From Bradyrhizobium sp. B124 (lineage in GTDB: Bacteria > Pseudomonadota > Alphaproteobacteria > Rhizobiales > Xanthobacteraceae), in contig NZ_CP152413.1 in NCBI RefSeq assembly GCF_038967635.1, forward strand, positions 1,178,001 through 1,242,000: DNA of 64,000 nucleotides, written 5' to 3'. Both the position numbers and the translations under genes were made by a program. Below are positions 1 through 10,737 of the stretch, piece by piece (positions within the stretch are counted from its first letter, which is position 1; each line of letters starts with the position of its first letter). The notes under the pieces were generated by a model that worked only from the letters and a program-made list of their open reading frames with translations, did no database searches and had not been told where the DNA came from.

Positions 1-215
<215 letters not shown>

Positions 216-220
216 TCAAC

Positions 221-463
221 TCAATTTGTGACGCCGCGCGCGCGGCTTCTTGCGATCAATGACCTGACCAGCCATTCGAGCCCGATCGCCAGGGCCATGA
301 TGGCCAGGGCCGTCAGCACGATCGGTTGGGCGATGTTCCGCGCCAGCTGTTCACCGGCGAAGAACGCGGAGCGCAGAAAATCGAACCCGACCGGATTGCA
401 CACCAGTGCGGCCGACAGCAATAGCGAGATCCAGGGCCAGCGCGTGCGAGCCGTGCCGGCCAT
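221..463 (-). CDS. Small two-helix membrane protein in the pdh operon
   Basis: An 80-residue protein with no domain I recognise. Two hydrophobic stretches are visible, around residues 11-30 (WISLLLSAALVCNPVGF) and 45-66 (IVLTALAIMALAIGLEWLV), followed by an Arg-rich tail, so an inner-membrane hairpin is likely. Its ATG directly abuts the TAG of the upstream 58-residue gene and it ends 17 bp before lpdA, which implies co-transcription and probably translational coupling. The position between pdhC and lpdA suggests a conserved passenger of the pdh operon. No function can be assigned from sequence. Confidence 0.6.
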   Translation of the reverse strand: MAGTARTRWPWISLLLSAALVCNPVGFDFLRSAFFAGEQLARNIAQPIVLTALAIMALAIGLEWLVRSLIARSRARGVTN

Positions 464-640
464 CTATCCGTACTCCTGCCATACCGCACCGAGGAACACG
501 GTCCACGCCAGCGCCAGCACAGCGGCGCCGGTCATCATGATCCTGAACTGGATCGTCGATATCAGGTCGCGGTTGACAGCGAAGAGCAACGCGACGGCGA
601 TGGCGGCGAGCAGGACGTACGGACCGTAGATCGCGTACAT
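464..640 (-). CDS. 58-residue membrane protein in the pdh operon
   Basis: A short ORF starting at the ATG at 640, 12 bp after the pdhC stop, with its TAG immediately followed by the ATG of the next small gene. The product has two hydrophobic segments (about residues 4-20, YGPYVLLAAIAVALLF, and 33-52, MMTGAAVLALAWTVFLG). It fills the gap between pdhC and the 80-residue gene exactly, and the start/stop abutment is the main evidence that it is translated. I do not recognise the family. It may form a pair with its neighbour in the membrane; that is inference. Confidence 0.5.
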   Translation of the reverse strand: MYAIYGPYVLLAAIAVALLFAVNRDLISTIQFRIMMTGAAVLALAWTVFLGAVWQEYG

Positions 641-652
641 GGCGGATGCCCG

Positions 653-2011
653 TCACACCATCATCATCACGGGGTTTTCGATCAGCTGCTTGAAGGCGCC
701 GATCAGCTCGGCACCGAGCGCGCCGTCGATCGCGCGGTGATCGCACGACAAGGTCACGCTCATCATGTGCGCGATCTCGATCTTGCCACCGCGCACCACC
801 GGACGTTCCTCCGAAGTGCCGACCGCGAGGATCGAGGCGTGCGGCGGGTTGATCACGGCGGTGAAGTGGTTGATGCCGTACATGCCGAGGTTCGACACCG
901 CGGTGGTGCCGCCCTGGTATTCTTCCGGCTTCAGCTTGCGGGCGCGGGCGCGAGCGGCAAAATCCTTCATCTCGTTGGAGATGGTCGACAGCGTCTTGGT
1001 CTCGGCCCTGCGGATGATCGGCGTGATCAGGCCGCCCGGCATCGCCACCGCGACGCCGACGTCGGAATGCTTGTGCTTGAGCATGCCGCCCTCGGTCCAG
1101 CTGACGTTGCAGTTCGGGATCTTCTGCAGCGCGACCGCCATCGCCTTGATGACGAAGTCGTTGACCGAGATCTTGTAGAGCGGCTTCTTCTCCTTGTCCT
1201 TCGGCGCAGCGGCGTTGATCTCCTCGCGCGCGGCGAGCAGCTTGCCGATGTCGCAGTCGATCGTGAGGTAGAAGTGCGGGACGTTCTGCACCGAGGCGGT
1301 GAGACGCTGCGCGATGGTGCGGCGCATGCCGTCATGCGGCACGACCTCGTAGGAGCCCGGCTCGAACAGCGCCAGGATCTGCTTGTCGGACATTGACGGT
1401 GCGATGCTGGGACCTGTGGCGGCCGGCGCAGCCGCCGGCGCCTTCAGGCCCTTGCCGGACTTGGCGTCGTCGACGTCGCGCGCGATGACACGGCCGTGCG
1501 GACCGGTGCCGGTGATGCGCCCGAGTTCGATGCCGGCATCCTTCGCCAGACGGCGCGCCAACGGTGAGGAGAACACGCGGGCGTGGCCATTGGGCTGCGC
1601 GGCCGGTGCAGCAGCCCGCGGCGCGGCGGCGGGCGCTGCGGCCGGCTGCGGCGCCGGCGCAGCCGCCGGTGCGGGAGCTGCGGCCTGGGCGGCGGGCTTC
1701 GGGGCCTCGGCCGGTTTGGCGGCCGGTGCAGCGCCCGCTCCGGCGCTGGCCGCCGCCTTCACGTCCTCGCCGTCACCCGCCATGACGGCGATGACGTCGT
1801 TGACCGGCACGTCCTGGGTGCCCTCGGGCACCAGGATCCTGGCGATCGTGCCTTCGTCGACCGCCTCGACTTCCATCGTCGCCTTGTCGGTCTCGATCTC
1901 CGCGATCACGTCGCCGGACTTGACCTTGTCGCCCTCTTTCTTGAGCCACTTGGCGAGGTTGCCCTTTTCCATCGTCGGCGACAGCGCGGGCATGAGAATA
2001 TTGATCGGCAT
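653..2011 (-). CDS. pdhC: Pyruvate dehydrogenase E2, dihydrolipoamide acetyltransferase
   Basis: E2 core of the pyruvate dehydrogenase complex (452 residues), transferring acetyl groups from lipoyl-lysine to CoA. Visible domains are an N-terminal lipoyl domain with the modified lysine in [12 protein letters not shown] (K43), a long Ala/Pro linker (about 85-145), a peripheral subunit-binding domain (SSPLARRLAKDAG..GTGPHGRV, about 148-180), and a C-terminal acyltransferase domain with the catalytic motif DHRAIDG near residue 425. It is preceded by the DUF5076 gene (2-bp gap) and followed by two tiny membrane genes and lpdA. Single lipoyl domain, usual for rhizobia. Confidence 0.96.
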   Translation of the reverse strand: MPINILMPALSPTMEKGNLAKWLKKEGDKVKSGDVIAEIETDKATMEVEAVDEGTIARILVPEGTQDVPVNDVIAVMAGDGEDVKAAASAGAGAAPAAKPAEAPKPAAQAAAPAPAAAPAPQPAAAPAAAPRAAAPAAQPNGHARVFSSPLARRLAKDAGIELGRITGTGPHGRVIARDVDDAKSGKGLKAPAAAPAATGPSIAPSMSDKQILALFEPGSYEVVPHDGMRRTIAQRLTASVQNVPHFYLTIDCDIGKLLAAREEINAAAPKDKEKKPLYKISVNDFVIKAMAVALQKIPNCNVSWTEGGMLKHKHSDVGVAVAMPGGLITPIIRRAETKTLSTISNEMKDFAARARARKLKPEEYQGGTTAVSNLGMYGINHFTAVINPPHASILAVGTSEERPVVRGGKIEIAHMMSVTLSCDHRAIDGALGAELIGAFKQLIENPVMMMV

Positions 2012-2013
2012 TG

Positions 2014-2319
2014 TCAGTGACCTTGTTGCGACCGCGGTTTGGTTTGGCCCATGTCGGTCGGCCGGGCGATTTCGGCTTCGAACATCTCGACGATGCGCGC
2101 GAGCGCCTCGTCTTCGGTGTATTCACTCTCGCGCGAATAGGCGCGTGCGGCGTGGCGGGCGATGTCGACGAGCATCAGTCCCCACATGTCCGGCTCCTCG
2201 AAGGCGCGCTGGAACGCGATCGACAGGCCGCCGTCGACGACGAAGGCGCGTAGCACCTCGACGGCGTCGTCGCGGCCCATCACGTCGGGCGGCAGCGGCT
2301 GCTCCTTGGGACCGGCCAT
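2014..2319 (-). CDS. DUF5076 domain protein in the pdh operon
   Basis: A 101-residue soluble, acidic protein that I recognise as the DUF5076 family. It has no membrane segment and no obvious catalytic motif; the core runs from the PPDVMGRDDAVEVLRAFVV region to a helical stretch ending around DEALARIVEMFEAEIARP. It lies tightly between pdhB (5-bp gap) and pdhC (2-bp gap), so it is co-transcribed with the E1 and E2 genes. That fixed location suggests a role tied to the pyruvate dehydrogenase complex or its assembly, but this is inference from context only. Confidence 0.8.
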   Translation of the reverse strand: MAGPKEQPLPPDVMGRDDAVEVLRAFVVDGGLSIAFQRAFEEPDMWGLMLVDIARHAARAYSRESEYTEDEALARIVEMFEAEIARPTDMGQTKPRSQQGH

Positions 2320-2324
2320 CAGCG

Positions 2325-3719
2325 TTACCGGTACGACACGGCCTTGGCGGCCGCGACCACCTCGGCGACGGAGGGCAGAGCGAGCTTTTCGAGGTTCGCA
2401 GCATAGGGCATCGGCACATCCTTGCCCGAGACGCGCGCGACCGGCGCATCGAGATAGTCGAAGGCGTGCTCCATGATGCGCGACGCGACCTCGGAGCCGA
2501 CGCCGCTCTGCTGCCAGCCCTCCTCCACCGTCACCGCACGGCCGGTCTTCTTCACCGAATTGATGATCGTCTCGGTGTCCATCGGACGGATGGTGCGGAG
2601 ATCGATCACCTCGGCCTCGATGCCTTCCTTGGCGAGTTCATCGGCGGCCTTCAGCGCATAGGACATGCCCATCGCCCAGGAGACGATGGTGACGTCCTTG
2701 CCGGCGCGCGCAATCCGCGCCTTGCCGATCGGCACCACGAAATCGGGCAGCTTCGGCACCTCGCCGGTGTGGCCGTACAGCATCTCGTTCTCGAGGAAGA
2801 CCACCGGATTTGGATCGCGGATCGCGGCCTTGAGCAGGCCCTTGTAGTCGGCAGCCGAGTACGGCGCGATCACCTTGAGGCCCGGGATCTGCGAGTACCA
2901 GGCGGCGTAGTCCTGGCTGTGCTGGGCAGCAACGCGCGCGGCGGCGCCGTTCGGGCCGCGGAACACGATCGAGCAGCCCATCTGGCCGCCGGACATATAC
3001 AGCGTCTTGGCGGCGGAGTTGATGATCTGGTCGATCGCCTGCATCGCGAAATTCCAGGTCATGAACTCCACGATCGGCTTCAGCCCGGCCATCGCTGCGC
3101 CGACGCCGACGCCGGCAAAGCCGTGCTCGGTGATCGGCGTGTCGATCACGCGGCGGGCGCCGAACTCCTGCAACAGGCCCTGCGTCACCTTGTAGGCGCC
3201 CTGATACTCGGCGACCTCCTCACCCATGATGAAGACGTCGCCGTCGCGCCGCATCTCCTCGGCCATCGCATCGCGCAGCGCCTCGCGAATGGTCTGGGTG
3301 ACCATCTCGGTACCCGCCGGAATTTCCGGGTCGGGCAAGGCTTCGCTGACCGGCGCGGCCGGCACCTTCGCCGCGGGCTGCGGCGCTTCCGCCTTGGCTT
3401 CCGCGGCGGGAGCCTCCGTGGCCTTCGGCTGCGGCGCCGGTGCGGCAGGCGCCTTGGCGAGGTCGGCGGCGCTTTCGCCGTCGGCCAGGATGGTGGCGAT
3501 CGGCGTGTTCACCGCAACGTCGGCGGTGCCTTCCGGAATCAGGATCTTGCCGAGCGTGCCCTCGTCCGTTGCCTCGACCTCCATCGTCGCCTTGTCGGTC
3601 TCGATCTCGGCGATGACGTCACCGGACTTGATGGTCTCGCCTTCCTTTTTCAGCCATTTGGCGAGGTTGCCCTTCTCCATGGTGGGCGACAGCGCAGGCA
3701 TCAGCACTTGAATGGGCAT
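2325..3719 (-). CDS. pdhB: Pyruvate dehydrogenase E1 beta subunit with N-terminal lipoyl domain
   Basis: Beta subunit of the heterotetrameric pyruvate dehydrogenase (464 residues). Unlike most E1 beta proteins (about 325 residues), it begins with a complete lipoyl domain nearly identical to that of the downstream E2, with the lysine in [12 protein letters not shown] at K43, joined by an Ala/Pro linker (about 85-130) to the E1 beta transketolase-like domain that starts at [17 protein letters not shown]. The same architecture is known in rhizobial PdhB. It follows pdhA by 45 bp. The ATG at 3719 gives the full lipoyl domain, which fixes the start. Confidence 0.96.
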   Translation of the reverse strand: MPIQVLMPALSPTMEKGNLAKWLKKEGETIKSGDVIAEIETDKATMEVEATDEGTLGKILIPEGTADVAVNTPIATILADGESAADLAKAPAAPAPQPKATEAPAAEAKAEAPQPAAKVPAAPVSEALPDPEIPAGTEMVTQTIREALRDAMAEEMRRDGDVFIMGEEVAEYQGAYKVTQGLLQEFGARRVIDTPITEHGFAGVGVGAAMAGLKPIVEFMTWNFAMQAIDQIINSAAKTLYMSGGQMGCSIVFRGPNGAAARVAAQHSQDYAAWYSQIPGLKVIAPYSAADYKGLLKAAIRDPNPVVFLENEMLYGHTGEVPKLPDFVVPIGKARIARAGKDVTIVSWAMGMSYALKAADELAKEGIEAEVIDLRTIRPMDTETIINSVKKTGRAVTVEEGWQQSGVGSEVASRIMEHAFDYLDAPVARVSGKDVPMPYAANLEKLALPSVAEVVAAAKAVSYR

Positions 3720-3764
3720 ATCAGCTCCCGAAATCGGTCTTGAGATTCTTCTGCGCGGGTGGGG

Positions 3765-4784
3765 TCAGCGGTAGATGTCGGTGTAGAGCTCGGACGGATC
3801 CGGCTCCGGATCGTGCTGCGCGAAGTCAGCGGCTGCGTTGACGATCTCGCGCACCTCGGCGTCGATCGCCTTCAAATCCTGCTCGCTCACGCCTGCCGCC
3901 AGCAAGCGGTTGCGCACCTGCTCGATCGGGTCCTGGTCGTGGCGGACCTTCTCGACCTCCTCGCGGGTGCGGTACTTCGCCGGATCGGACATCGAATGGC
4001 CGCGGTAACGGTAGGTCTGCATCTCCAGAATGATCGGACCGTTGCCGCCGCGGCACCATGCCGTGGCCTCATCGGCGGCAGCCTTCACGGCGCGCACATC
4101 CATGCCGTCGACCTGCTTGCCGGGAATGTTGAACGAAACGCCGCGCTTGGAGAAGTCCTGCTGCGCCGAAGCGCGCGACACCGCGGTGCCCATCGCGTAG
4201 CGATTGTTCTCGATCACGTAGATCACCGGCAGCTTCCACAGCTCCGCCATGTTGAAGCTTTCGTAGACCTGGCCCTGGTTGGCCGCGCCGTCGCCGAAAT
4301 AGGTCACGCTGACGTTATCGTTGCCGCGATAGCGGTTGGCGAACGCAAGGCCGGTGCCGAGCGAAACCTGCGCGCCCACGATTCCGTGACCGCCGTAGAA
4401 ATGCTTCTCCTTGCTGAACATGTGCATGGAGCCGCCCTTGCCGCGGGAATAGCCGCCGCGGCGTCCGGTCAATTCCGCCATCACCCCCTTGGCTTCCATG
4501 TCGCAAGCCAGCATGTGGCCGTGGTCGCGGTAGCCGGTTATGACCTCGTCGCCAGGCTTCAGCGCCATCTGCATGCCGACCACGACCGCTTCCTGGCCGA
4601 TATAGAGATGGCAGAAGCCGCCGATCGCACCCATGCCGTAGAGCTGACCGGCCTTCTCCTCGAAGCGCCGGATCAGGAGCATGTCCCGCAGTGCCTTGAG
4701 CTCCTGCTCCCTGGAGAATTCGGGCGGAGAGCCGGCCTTCTCCTGCCCTGATTCCTTTGCGACGGTTTTCTTGGGTGTGGCCAT
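3765..4784 (-). CDS. pdhA: Pyruvate dehydrogenase E1 alpha subunit
   Basis: Alpha subunit of the thiamine-diphosphate-dependent E1 (339 residues), which decarboxylates pyruvate and reductively acetylates lipoyl domains. The ThDP-binding motif is intact (GDGAANQGQVYESFNMA), and typical E1 alpha segments such as GHGIVGAQ and YRYRGHSMSDP are present. The N-terminal 20 residues are Lys-rich and poorly conserved. It is the first gene of the operon; the 205 bp upstream (4785-4990), relatively AT-rich around 4870-4950, should hold the operon promoter. Confidence 0.96.
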   Translation of the reverse strand: MATPKKTVAKESGQEKAGSPPEFSREQELKALRDMLLIRRFEEKAGQLYGMGAIGGFCHLYIGQEAVVVGMQMALKPGDEVITGYRDHGHMLACDMEAKGVMAELTGRRGGYSRGKGGSMHMFSKEKHFYGGHGIVGAQVSLGTGLAFANRYRGNDNVSVTYFGDGAANQGQVYESFNMAELWKLPVIYVIENNRYAMGTAVSRASAQQDFSKRGVSFNIPGKQVDGMDVRAVKAAADEATAWCRGGNGPIILEMQTYRYRGHSMSDPAKYRTREEVEKVRHDQDPIEQVRNRLLAAGVSEQDLKAIDAEVREIVNAAADFAQHDPEPDPSELYTDIYR

Positions 4785-4990
4785 GGCAATTCCGGGTGAG
4801 AGAAGTCGAAGAACCCTCTCTAACCCAACTCAAATCGCCTTGGAAGGATTGCATTCGCCGGATGGAATTTTGCTATGCCGCACTGCAACGCGGCGCGACA
4901 TTTTTGTGATGTTGATTGATCAATTTTGAAATTTGAAGAACGGGCGCGAGTTAATTTCGGACAAGCGCTGTCCAAAAATCACTGCCGGTG

Positions 4991-5308
4991 TCAGTTCGCC
5001 TTGTTGATCCGAACCAGATCGCGCGGATTGGCGTAGTCGAGCTGAAAGCGCGCACGCTCGTCCAGCATATCGGGATCGACCCGGTCCGACCGTAGCAGCG
5101 ACACCCGCTGCTCGCCCTCGGCCCGCTCCTTCTTCAGCCGCGCCAGCTCCGAGGTCAGCGCGATGATTTCCTGGTCGAGCTCCTGCCGCGCGTTCAGGCC
5201 ATATTTGCCGGTGTAGGCGTTGACGCCGAAATAGCCGACCATCAGCGCCGCCAGCGTGTAGAGGGCGAGCCCAGTCAGAATCGATTTGAGGCGTGTGCGG
5301 GAAACCAT
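4991..5308 (-). CDS. FtsB/DivIC-like septum formation initiator
   Basis: A 105-residue bitopic protein of the septum-formation-initiator family. It has a short cytoplasmic N terminus, one transmembrane helix (about residues 11-29, LTGLALYTLAALMVGYFGV) and a periplasmic coiled coil (about 42-75, rich in heptad Leu with DQEIIALTSELARLKKER), then a short tail that includes DERARFQL. This is the layout of FtsB, which links FtsL and FtsQ in the divisome. Neighbourhood next to pdhA and eno matches its usual place in alphaproteobacteria. I would not assign ftsB over related small proteins by sequence alone. Confidence 0.8.
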   Translation of the reverse strand: MVSRTRLKSILTGLALYTLAALMVGYFGVNAYTGKYGLNARQELDQEIIALTSELARLKKERAEGEQRVSLLRSDRVDPDMLDERARFQLDYANPRDLVRINKAN

Positions 5309-5370
5309 GGCCGCGAAGATGCGGCCATGCGGTTAACGGAGTGCTAAACCAGAGTGTTTTCGAGCCTGGA

Positions 5371-5400
5371 GCCCCCGCTCCGATTCAATCGGAACGGGGC
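5371..5400 (-). terminator. Hairpin between the FMN reductase and ftsB-like genes
   Basis: An imperfect inverted repeat with GCCCC/GGGGC ends and an inner TCCGAT/ATCGGA stem lies 6 bp after the FMN reductase stop. It has no T-run on the minus strand, so it is only a probable transcription end or RNA-stabilising hairpin. Confidence 0.4.
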
Positions 5401-5406
5401 GCCGGG

Positions 5407-5958
5407 TCAGCCGTTCTGCTTCGCGACGAAGGCGGCGAAGGCGTCGAGGTACTGCTGCAACACCGTCTTGAGCGCTTCCTTGGTCAGTTCGCCCTTGTCG
5501 TCGAAGGCATCGCCGACGCCGTTGAGATAGGTTTCCGGCTGACCGAGGATCGGGCCTGAAATGCCCGGCAGGATGTTCTGCAGGTGCTTCGCCGCGCTGA
5601 CGCCGCCGAGCGGGCCCGGCGAGTTGGAGACGATTCCGACCGGCTTGCCGATGAATGAACTCTTGCCGTAGGGCCGCGAGGCGACGTCGATCGCGTTCTT
5701 CAACACGCCCGGGACCGAACGGTTGTATTCGGGGGTCACGAACAGCACGCCGTTCGACTTCTGCAGCTTCTCGCGGAAAGCGAGCCAGTCCGCCGGCGGC
5801 GCCGCCTCGAGGTCCTGGTTGAAGAAGGAAATGCCCTCGAGGGTCGTCACATCGAGCTTCAGCGAGGCCGGCGCGAGCTTGGCCAGCGCATTGGCGATCT
5901 TGAGCGAGAAGCTCTGCTTGCGGATGCTGCCGACGATGGTGACGATGTTATAGGCCAT
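5407..5958 (-). CDS. NADPH-dependent FMN reductase (flavodoxin-fold)
   Basis: A 183-residue flavodoxin-like oxidoreductase of the NADPH-dependent FMN reductase family (chromate/quinone reductase type). The ATG at 5958 gives a canonical start (MAYNIVTIVGSIRKQSFS), where GSxRxxSxS binds the FMN phosphate; the second signature TPEYNRSVPGVLKNAID is intact around residues 75-92. The family reduces quinones, azo compounds or metals with NAD(P)H through a two-electron step and often protects against redox stress; the substrate cannot be read here. The reading frame continues far upstream, but the conserved N terminus supports the chosen start. Confidence 0.88.
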   Translation of the reverse strand: MAYNIVTIVGSIRKQSFSLKIANALAKLAPASLKLDVTTLEGISFFNQDLEAAPPADWLAFREKLQKSNGVLFVTPEYNRSVPGVLKNAIDVASRPYGKSSFIGKPVGIVSNSPGPLGGVSAAKHLQNILPGISGPILGQPETYLNGVGDAFDDKGELTKEALKTVLQQYLDAFAAFVAKQNG

Positions 5959-6213
5959 TGCAGGTACCCCTGGGGTGCACGTGAAACTGAATTGGTCATC
6001 TTCACGTACCGGCACGGCAAGAAAGATGCAAGTGCATGGATTGTCCAATTCCGGAAACGCAGTGTTTTCAAAATTGGGCTGGACGCCGGCCTCCAGCCGT
6101 CCGCCCGGCCCCCGCAACACCGACTTAGGCCTGTGTAACAAATTGCCGACATCTTCGTCCGAGCATACTGCAGCGGATTCCCGCTTCCTCCGCCGCGGCC
6201 GAGAGACAAGACA

Positions 6214-7329
6214 ATGCGAGAGCGCAAGACACGGGTTGCAATCCTGTTCGGCGGCCGATCGGCCGAGCATGACGTTTCGCGGGCGTCGGCCGCAAACGTG
6301 CTTCGCTCGCTCGACCCGGATCGCTATGACGCCACGGCGATCGGCGTCACCCGCGATGGCCGCTGGATCGTCACCGACGCGGGAAACGGCGCCGGCACCG
6401 GGAGCGGCGCGCTGACCATTCCGGACCAGGGACCACAACTCGCCTTGCTGCCGGGCGGACAGGGCCGCGTCGTGGTACTCCAGGGACCGGCGGCGGGACC
6501 AACGGAATTGCCGGCATTCGACGTCGTCTTCCCGGTCCTGCATGGCCCGAACGGCGAGGATGGCACGGTGCAGGGTGCGCTGGAATTGTCCGATGTCGCC
6601 TATGTCGGCTCGCGCGTGATGGGCTCGGCGGCCGGAATGGACAAGGACGTCGCCAAGCGCCTGATGCGCGAGGCGGGGTTGCCGATCGTCCCTTTTGTCG
6701 CGATGTCGGCCGTGGCCCCCATCAGCTATGACGACACGGTCAGGGCGCTGGGGTCGCAGGAGGTCTTCGTCAAGCCCGCCAACATGGGATCATCGGTCGG
6801 CGTGTCGAGGGCGCGCACCGCGGAGGAGTTCGAGGCCGGCTGCAGACTGGCGTTCCGCTTCGACAGCAAGATCCTGGTCGAGCGCGGTGTCGCGCCGATC
6901 CGCGAGGTCGAATGCTCCGTGCTCGAGGATGCCGAGGGCCGCGTCCGTGCCTCCCTGCTCGGCGAGATCGTTCCGTCCGACAAGCACGGCTTCTATTCCT
7001 ACGACGCGAAGTATCTCGATGCGGACGGCGCGTTGCTGCAGGTGCCGGCCAACGTTCCGGCTGCCGTTGCCGAAACCATCAGGGAGCTCGCCATCAAGAC
7101 ATTCCGCGTGCTCGGCTGCGAAGGCATGGCGCGGATCGACTTCTTCCTGCACGGCGAGCAGGCCTTCGTGAACGAGGCGAACACCCTGCCGGGCTTCACC
7201 AACATCAGCATGTATCCGCGGCTGTGGGAGGCCAGCGGCCTGCCGCAATCCGAGCTGATGGATGTCCTGATCGGCCACGCCCTGGAGCGTCACAAGCGCT
7301 CCAGGAAGCTGGCATTCGAGCGCGAGTAG
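6214..7329 (+). CDS. ddlA: D-alanine--D-alanine ligase
   Basis: ATP-grasp ligase that makes D-Ala-D-Ala for peptidoglycan (371 residues, A-type length). Visible signatures are GGRSAEHDVS at the N terminus, the ATP-grasp core with KPANMGSSVGVS around residue 188, and the metal-binding C-terminal motif NEANTLPGFTNISMYP. It stands apart from the division and cell-wall cluster, where many alphaproteobacteria keep ddlB, so this is probably the second, A-type ligase. Divergent from the FMN reductase with 255 bp between, convergent with the next gene (10-bp gap). Confidence 0.92.
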   Translation: MRERKTRVAILFGGRSAEHDVSRASAANVLRSLDPDRYDATAIGVTRDGRWIVTDAGNGAGTGSGALTIPDQGPQLALLPGGQGRVVVLQGPAAGPTELPAFDVVFPVLHGPNGEDGTVQGALELSDVAYVGSRVMGSAAGMDKDVAKRLMREAGLPIVPFVAMSAVAPISYDDTVRALGSQEVFVKPANMGSSVGVSRARTAEEFEAGCRLAFRFDSKILVERGVAPIREVECSVLEDAEGRVRASLLGEIVPSDKHGFYSYDAKYLDADGALLQVPANVPAAVAETIRELAIKTFRVLGCEGMARIDFFLHGEQAFVNEANTLPGFTNISMYPRLWEASGLPQSELMDVLIGHALERHKRSRKLAFERE

Positions 7330-7339
7330 ACGCGGTTCG

Positions 7340-8479
7340 TTACGCGCCCTTGTTCGGATTGATCAGGAATTTCTCGCCGGTGGCGCGCTTGCCGTAGACC
7401 GCGATGTTGCCGAGCTGCAGGGTCTCCTGCAGCGACACCACCTTGGTGTAGTGGCTGGCGAAGGTCGTCTTCAGCTCGGCCACCACGCGCTGGCGCAACT
7501 TGTTGCCGGCCTCCGGGCCGATCTTCATCAGGAACGGGAACAGCAGCCAGCCGCCGATGCCCCAGGCCATGCCGAAGCCGCGCGGCAGCTCGATGTCGCG
7601 GGTATCGAGGCCGCCATAGACATAGACCTGCTTGTGCACATTCGAGCCGTAGCGGCTGTAGACCTTGGCGGTCTTGTTGATCGCGGTCTCCATCGCGACC
7701 AGTATCTGGCCGGCGAGCTTGCCGCCGCCGATCGCATCAAAGGCGATGGTCGCGCCGGTCTCGACCAGCGCGCCTGTGAGCTTGTCCATGAAATCGGGCG
7801 CGCTGGAATCGACGACATGTTTGGCGCCGACCTTGTGCAGGATGTCGGCCTGCTCCTTGTTGCGCACGATGTTGACGAGGCCGATGCCGTCCTTGAGGCA
7901 GATCTTGTTGAGCATCTGGCCGAGGTTCGACGCCGCCGCCGTGTGCACCAGCGCCTTGTGTCCCTCGCGCCGCATCGTCTCGGTCATGCCGAGCGCGGTC
8001 AGCGGATTGACGAAGCAGGACGCGCCTTCCGCCGGCGTGGTGCCGTCGGGCAGCGGCAGGCATTCGTTGACGCGCAGCGTGCGGTATTGCGCATACATCG
8101 CGCCGCCGATCATCGCGACGGTGCGGCCCATCAGCGCTTTCGCCGCGTCCGACGAGCCGGTCCTGATCACGACGCCGGCGCCTTCATTGCCGACCGGCAT
8201 CGACTCGTCGAGCCGTGCGGCGAGGCCGGGCAATGCCGCTTCCGGCACGCGCGCGGTCACCACAGGCAATTCCTTGCTGCCGGTGACCTTTGCCGCCGCC
8301 ATGTTGGCCGGGCCGATCAGGAGCCCGAGGTCGGACGGGTTGATCGGGGTCGCCTCGACCCGGACCACGACCTCGTCGGGACCGGGCTCGGGGGTCGGGA
8401 CATTGACCAGCGACAATTCCAGTTCGCCATCCTTCTTGAGCAGCGAACGCAGCTGCAGACCGCTCTTGCCGTCACTCAT
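7340..8479 (-). CDS. Zinc-independent MDR-family oxidoreductase
   Basis: A 379-residue medium-chain dehydrogenase/reductase of the quinone oxidoreductase branch. It shows the GroES-like N-terminal fold (VRVEATPINPSDLGLLIG), a central conserved stretch with FVNPLTALGM, and a Rossmann region where the usual Gly-rich motif reads AAASNLGQML. No structural-zinc Cys cluster is visible. The substrate is not deducible; family members act as NADPH-dependent enal or quinone reductases. It lies 48 bp downstream of eno on the same strand, so it may be read through from eno. Confidence 0.8.
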   Translation of the reverse strand: MSDGKSGLQLRSLLKKDGELELSLVNVPTPEPGPDEVVVRVEATPINPSDLGLLIGPANMAAAKVTGSKELPVVTARVPEAALPGLAARLDESMPVGNEGAGVVIRTGSSDAAKALMGRTVAMIGGAMYAQYRTLRVNECLPLPDGTTPAEGASCFVNPLTALGMTETMRREGHKALVHTAAASNLGQMLNKICLKDGIGLVNIVRNKEQADILHKVGAKHVVDSSAPDFMDKLTGALVETGATIAFDAIGGGKLAGQILVAMETAINKTAKVYSRYGSNVHKQVYVYGGLDTRDIELPRGFGMAWGIGGWLLFPFLMKIGPEAGNKLRQRVVAELKTTFASHYTKVVSLQETLQLGNIAVYGKRATGEKFLINPNKGA

Positions 8480-8527
8480 CCCGACCTCCCTTTTTTACGT
8501 CTTGTTCAGTCCCGATCAGTTGGGGCG

Positions 8528-9853
<1,326 letters not shown>

Positions 9854-9933
9854 CTAGCGCAATGCATCGAGGGGGAAAAGGCCGGGTGACGGACGCCCGA
9901 TCATAGGCTAGGAGACCCCCACGGAGACCCCGA

Positions 9934-10410
9934 ATGGCGAAGAAATCCAGCAAATCAACGACCTCCCCCGGCCTGCAACTCGGCCGTGCGGTGGAATGGC
10001 CCGACGCGCCGGAAAAGGCGCAGCTCGACCGCGTGCCCAATCCGCAGGCTGGTACCGATTATCTGGTACGCTTTACGGTACCGGAATTCACCTCGATCTG
10101 CCCGGTGACGGGCCAACCGGATTTCGCGCATCTGGTGATCGACTATGTGCCGGGCCGCTGGCTCTTGGAATCCAAATCGCTGAAGCTGTTCGCCTCGAGC
10201 TTCCGCAATCACGGCGCATTCCATGAGGATTGCACGGTCATGATTGGCCGGCGGATATCAGACGAGATCAAGCCGAAATGGCTGCGCATCGGCGGCTACT
10301 GGTATCCGCGCGGCGGCATCCCGATCGACGTGTTCTTCCAGACCGGCCGGCTGCCGAAGGGCCTCTGGGTTCCCGATCAGGGCGTCGCGACTTATCGCGG
10401 GCGGGGATAG
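9934..10410 (+). CDS. queF: NADPH-dependent 7-cyano-7-deazaguanine reductase
   Basis: Reduces preQ0 to preQ1 in queuosine biosynthesis. The 158-residue length fits the short, single-domain (unimodular) T-fold type. The catalytic cysteine lies in [15 protein letters not shown], the QueF signature ESKSLKLF follows, and the substrate-binding stretch HEDC is intact. The other queuosine genes are not in the window. The ATG at 9934 is preceded by an appropriate purine-rich stretch. It marks the right end of the housekeeping block; the accessory region begins just downstream. Confidence 0.94.
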   Translation: MAKKSSKSTTSPGLQLGRAVEWPDAPEKAQLDRVPNPQAGTDYLVRFTVPEFTSICPVTGQPDFAHLVIDYVPGRWLLESKSLKLFASSFRNHGAFHEDCTVMIGRRISDEIKPKWLRIGGYWYPRGGIPIDVFFQTGRLPKGLWVPDQGVATYRGRG

Positions 10411-10713
10411 GTCGGGCCCCTTTCAGTTCGCCACGTCTGCTGATCCTCGGAAGCCGGCGCAGAAGCCGACATGCATGTCGGCCCTGGGCGAGGAACTGAC
10501 ATGGCGCACCTTCGATGTATGATATGTTCGTTCGAGCATGGCTGCTCCGATGTGGTCGAAGCGACCATGATCGAAGACCATCGACACGCTCGTTGTCGGC
10601 GGCGCGTAAGCTGGCCGGCCATGAGCCATCATTTGAAGAAGTCAGGCATAGCCAGCAGCCGCGGGCATTATCGTGAGTGGGAGTAGTTCAGGACGGCGAA
10701 TAGTTTACTCGTA
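10411..10713. other. Intergenic stretch without a supported gene
   Basis: About 300 bp between queF and the DUF1059 gene. Short ORFs exist on both strands but neither resembles a protein family nor has a convincing start. Base composition starts to drop here, marking entry into the accessory block. A short mirrored element (gacatgcatgtc near 10470) is the only structure I see. Confidence 0.4.
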
Positions 10714-10737
10714 TTGATGGAGGCAGATTTGGGTAGA

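Noticed and set aside
1383..3743. A 786-codon open frame on the plus strand antisense to pdhC/pdhB
   Set aside because: It mirrors the codon structure of the real genes, is Arg/His/Gly-rich with no domain, and arises from high GC. Similar long antisense frames at 7451-9292, 12458-13765, 29236-31349 and 34547-37759 were rejected for the same reason.
10423..10686. Short overlapping frames on both strands between queF and the DUF1059 gene
   Set aside because: No ribosome site, no recognisable family, and codon use unlike neighbours; the stretch reads as degraded or repeat DNA.
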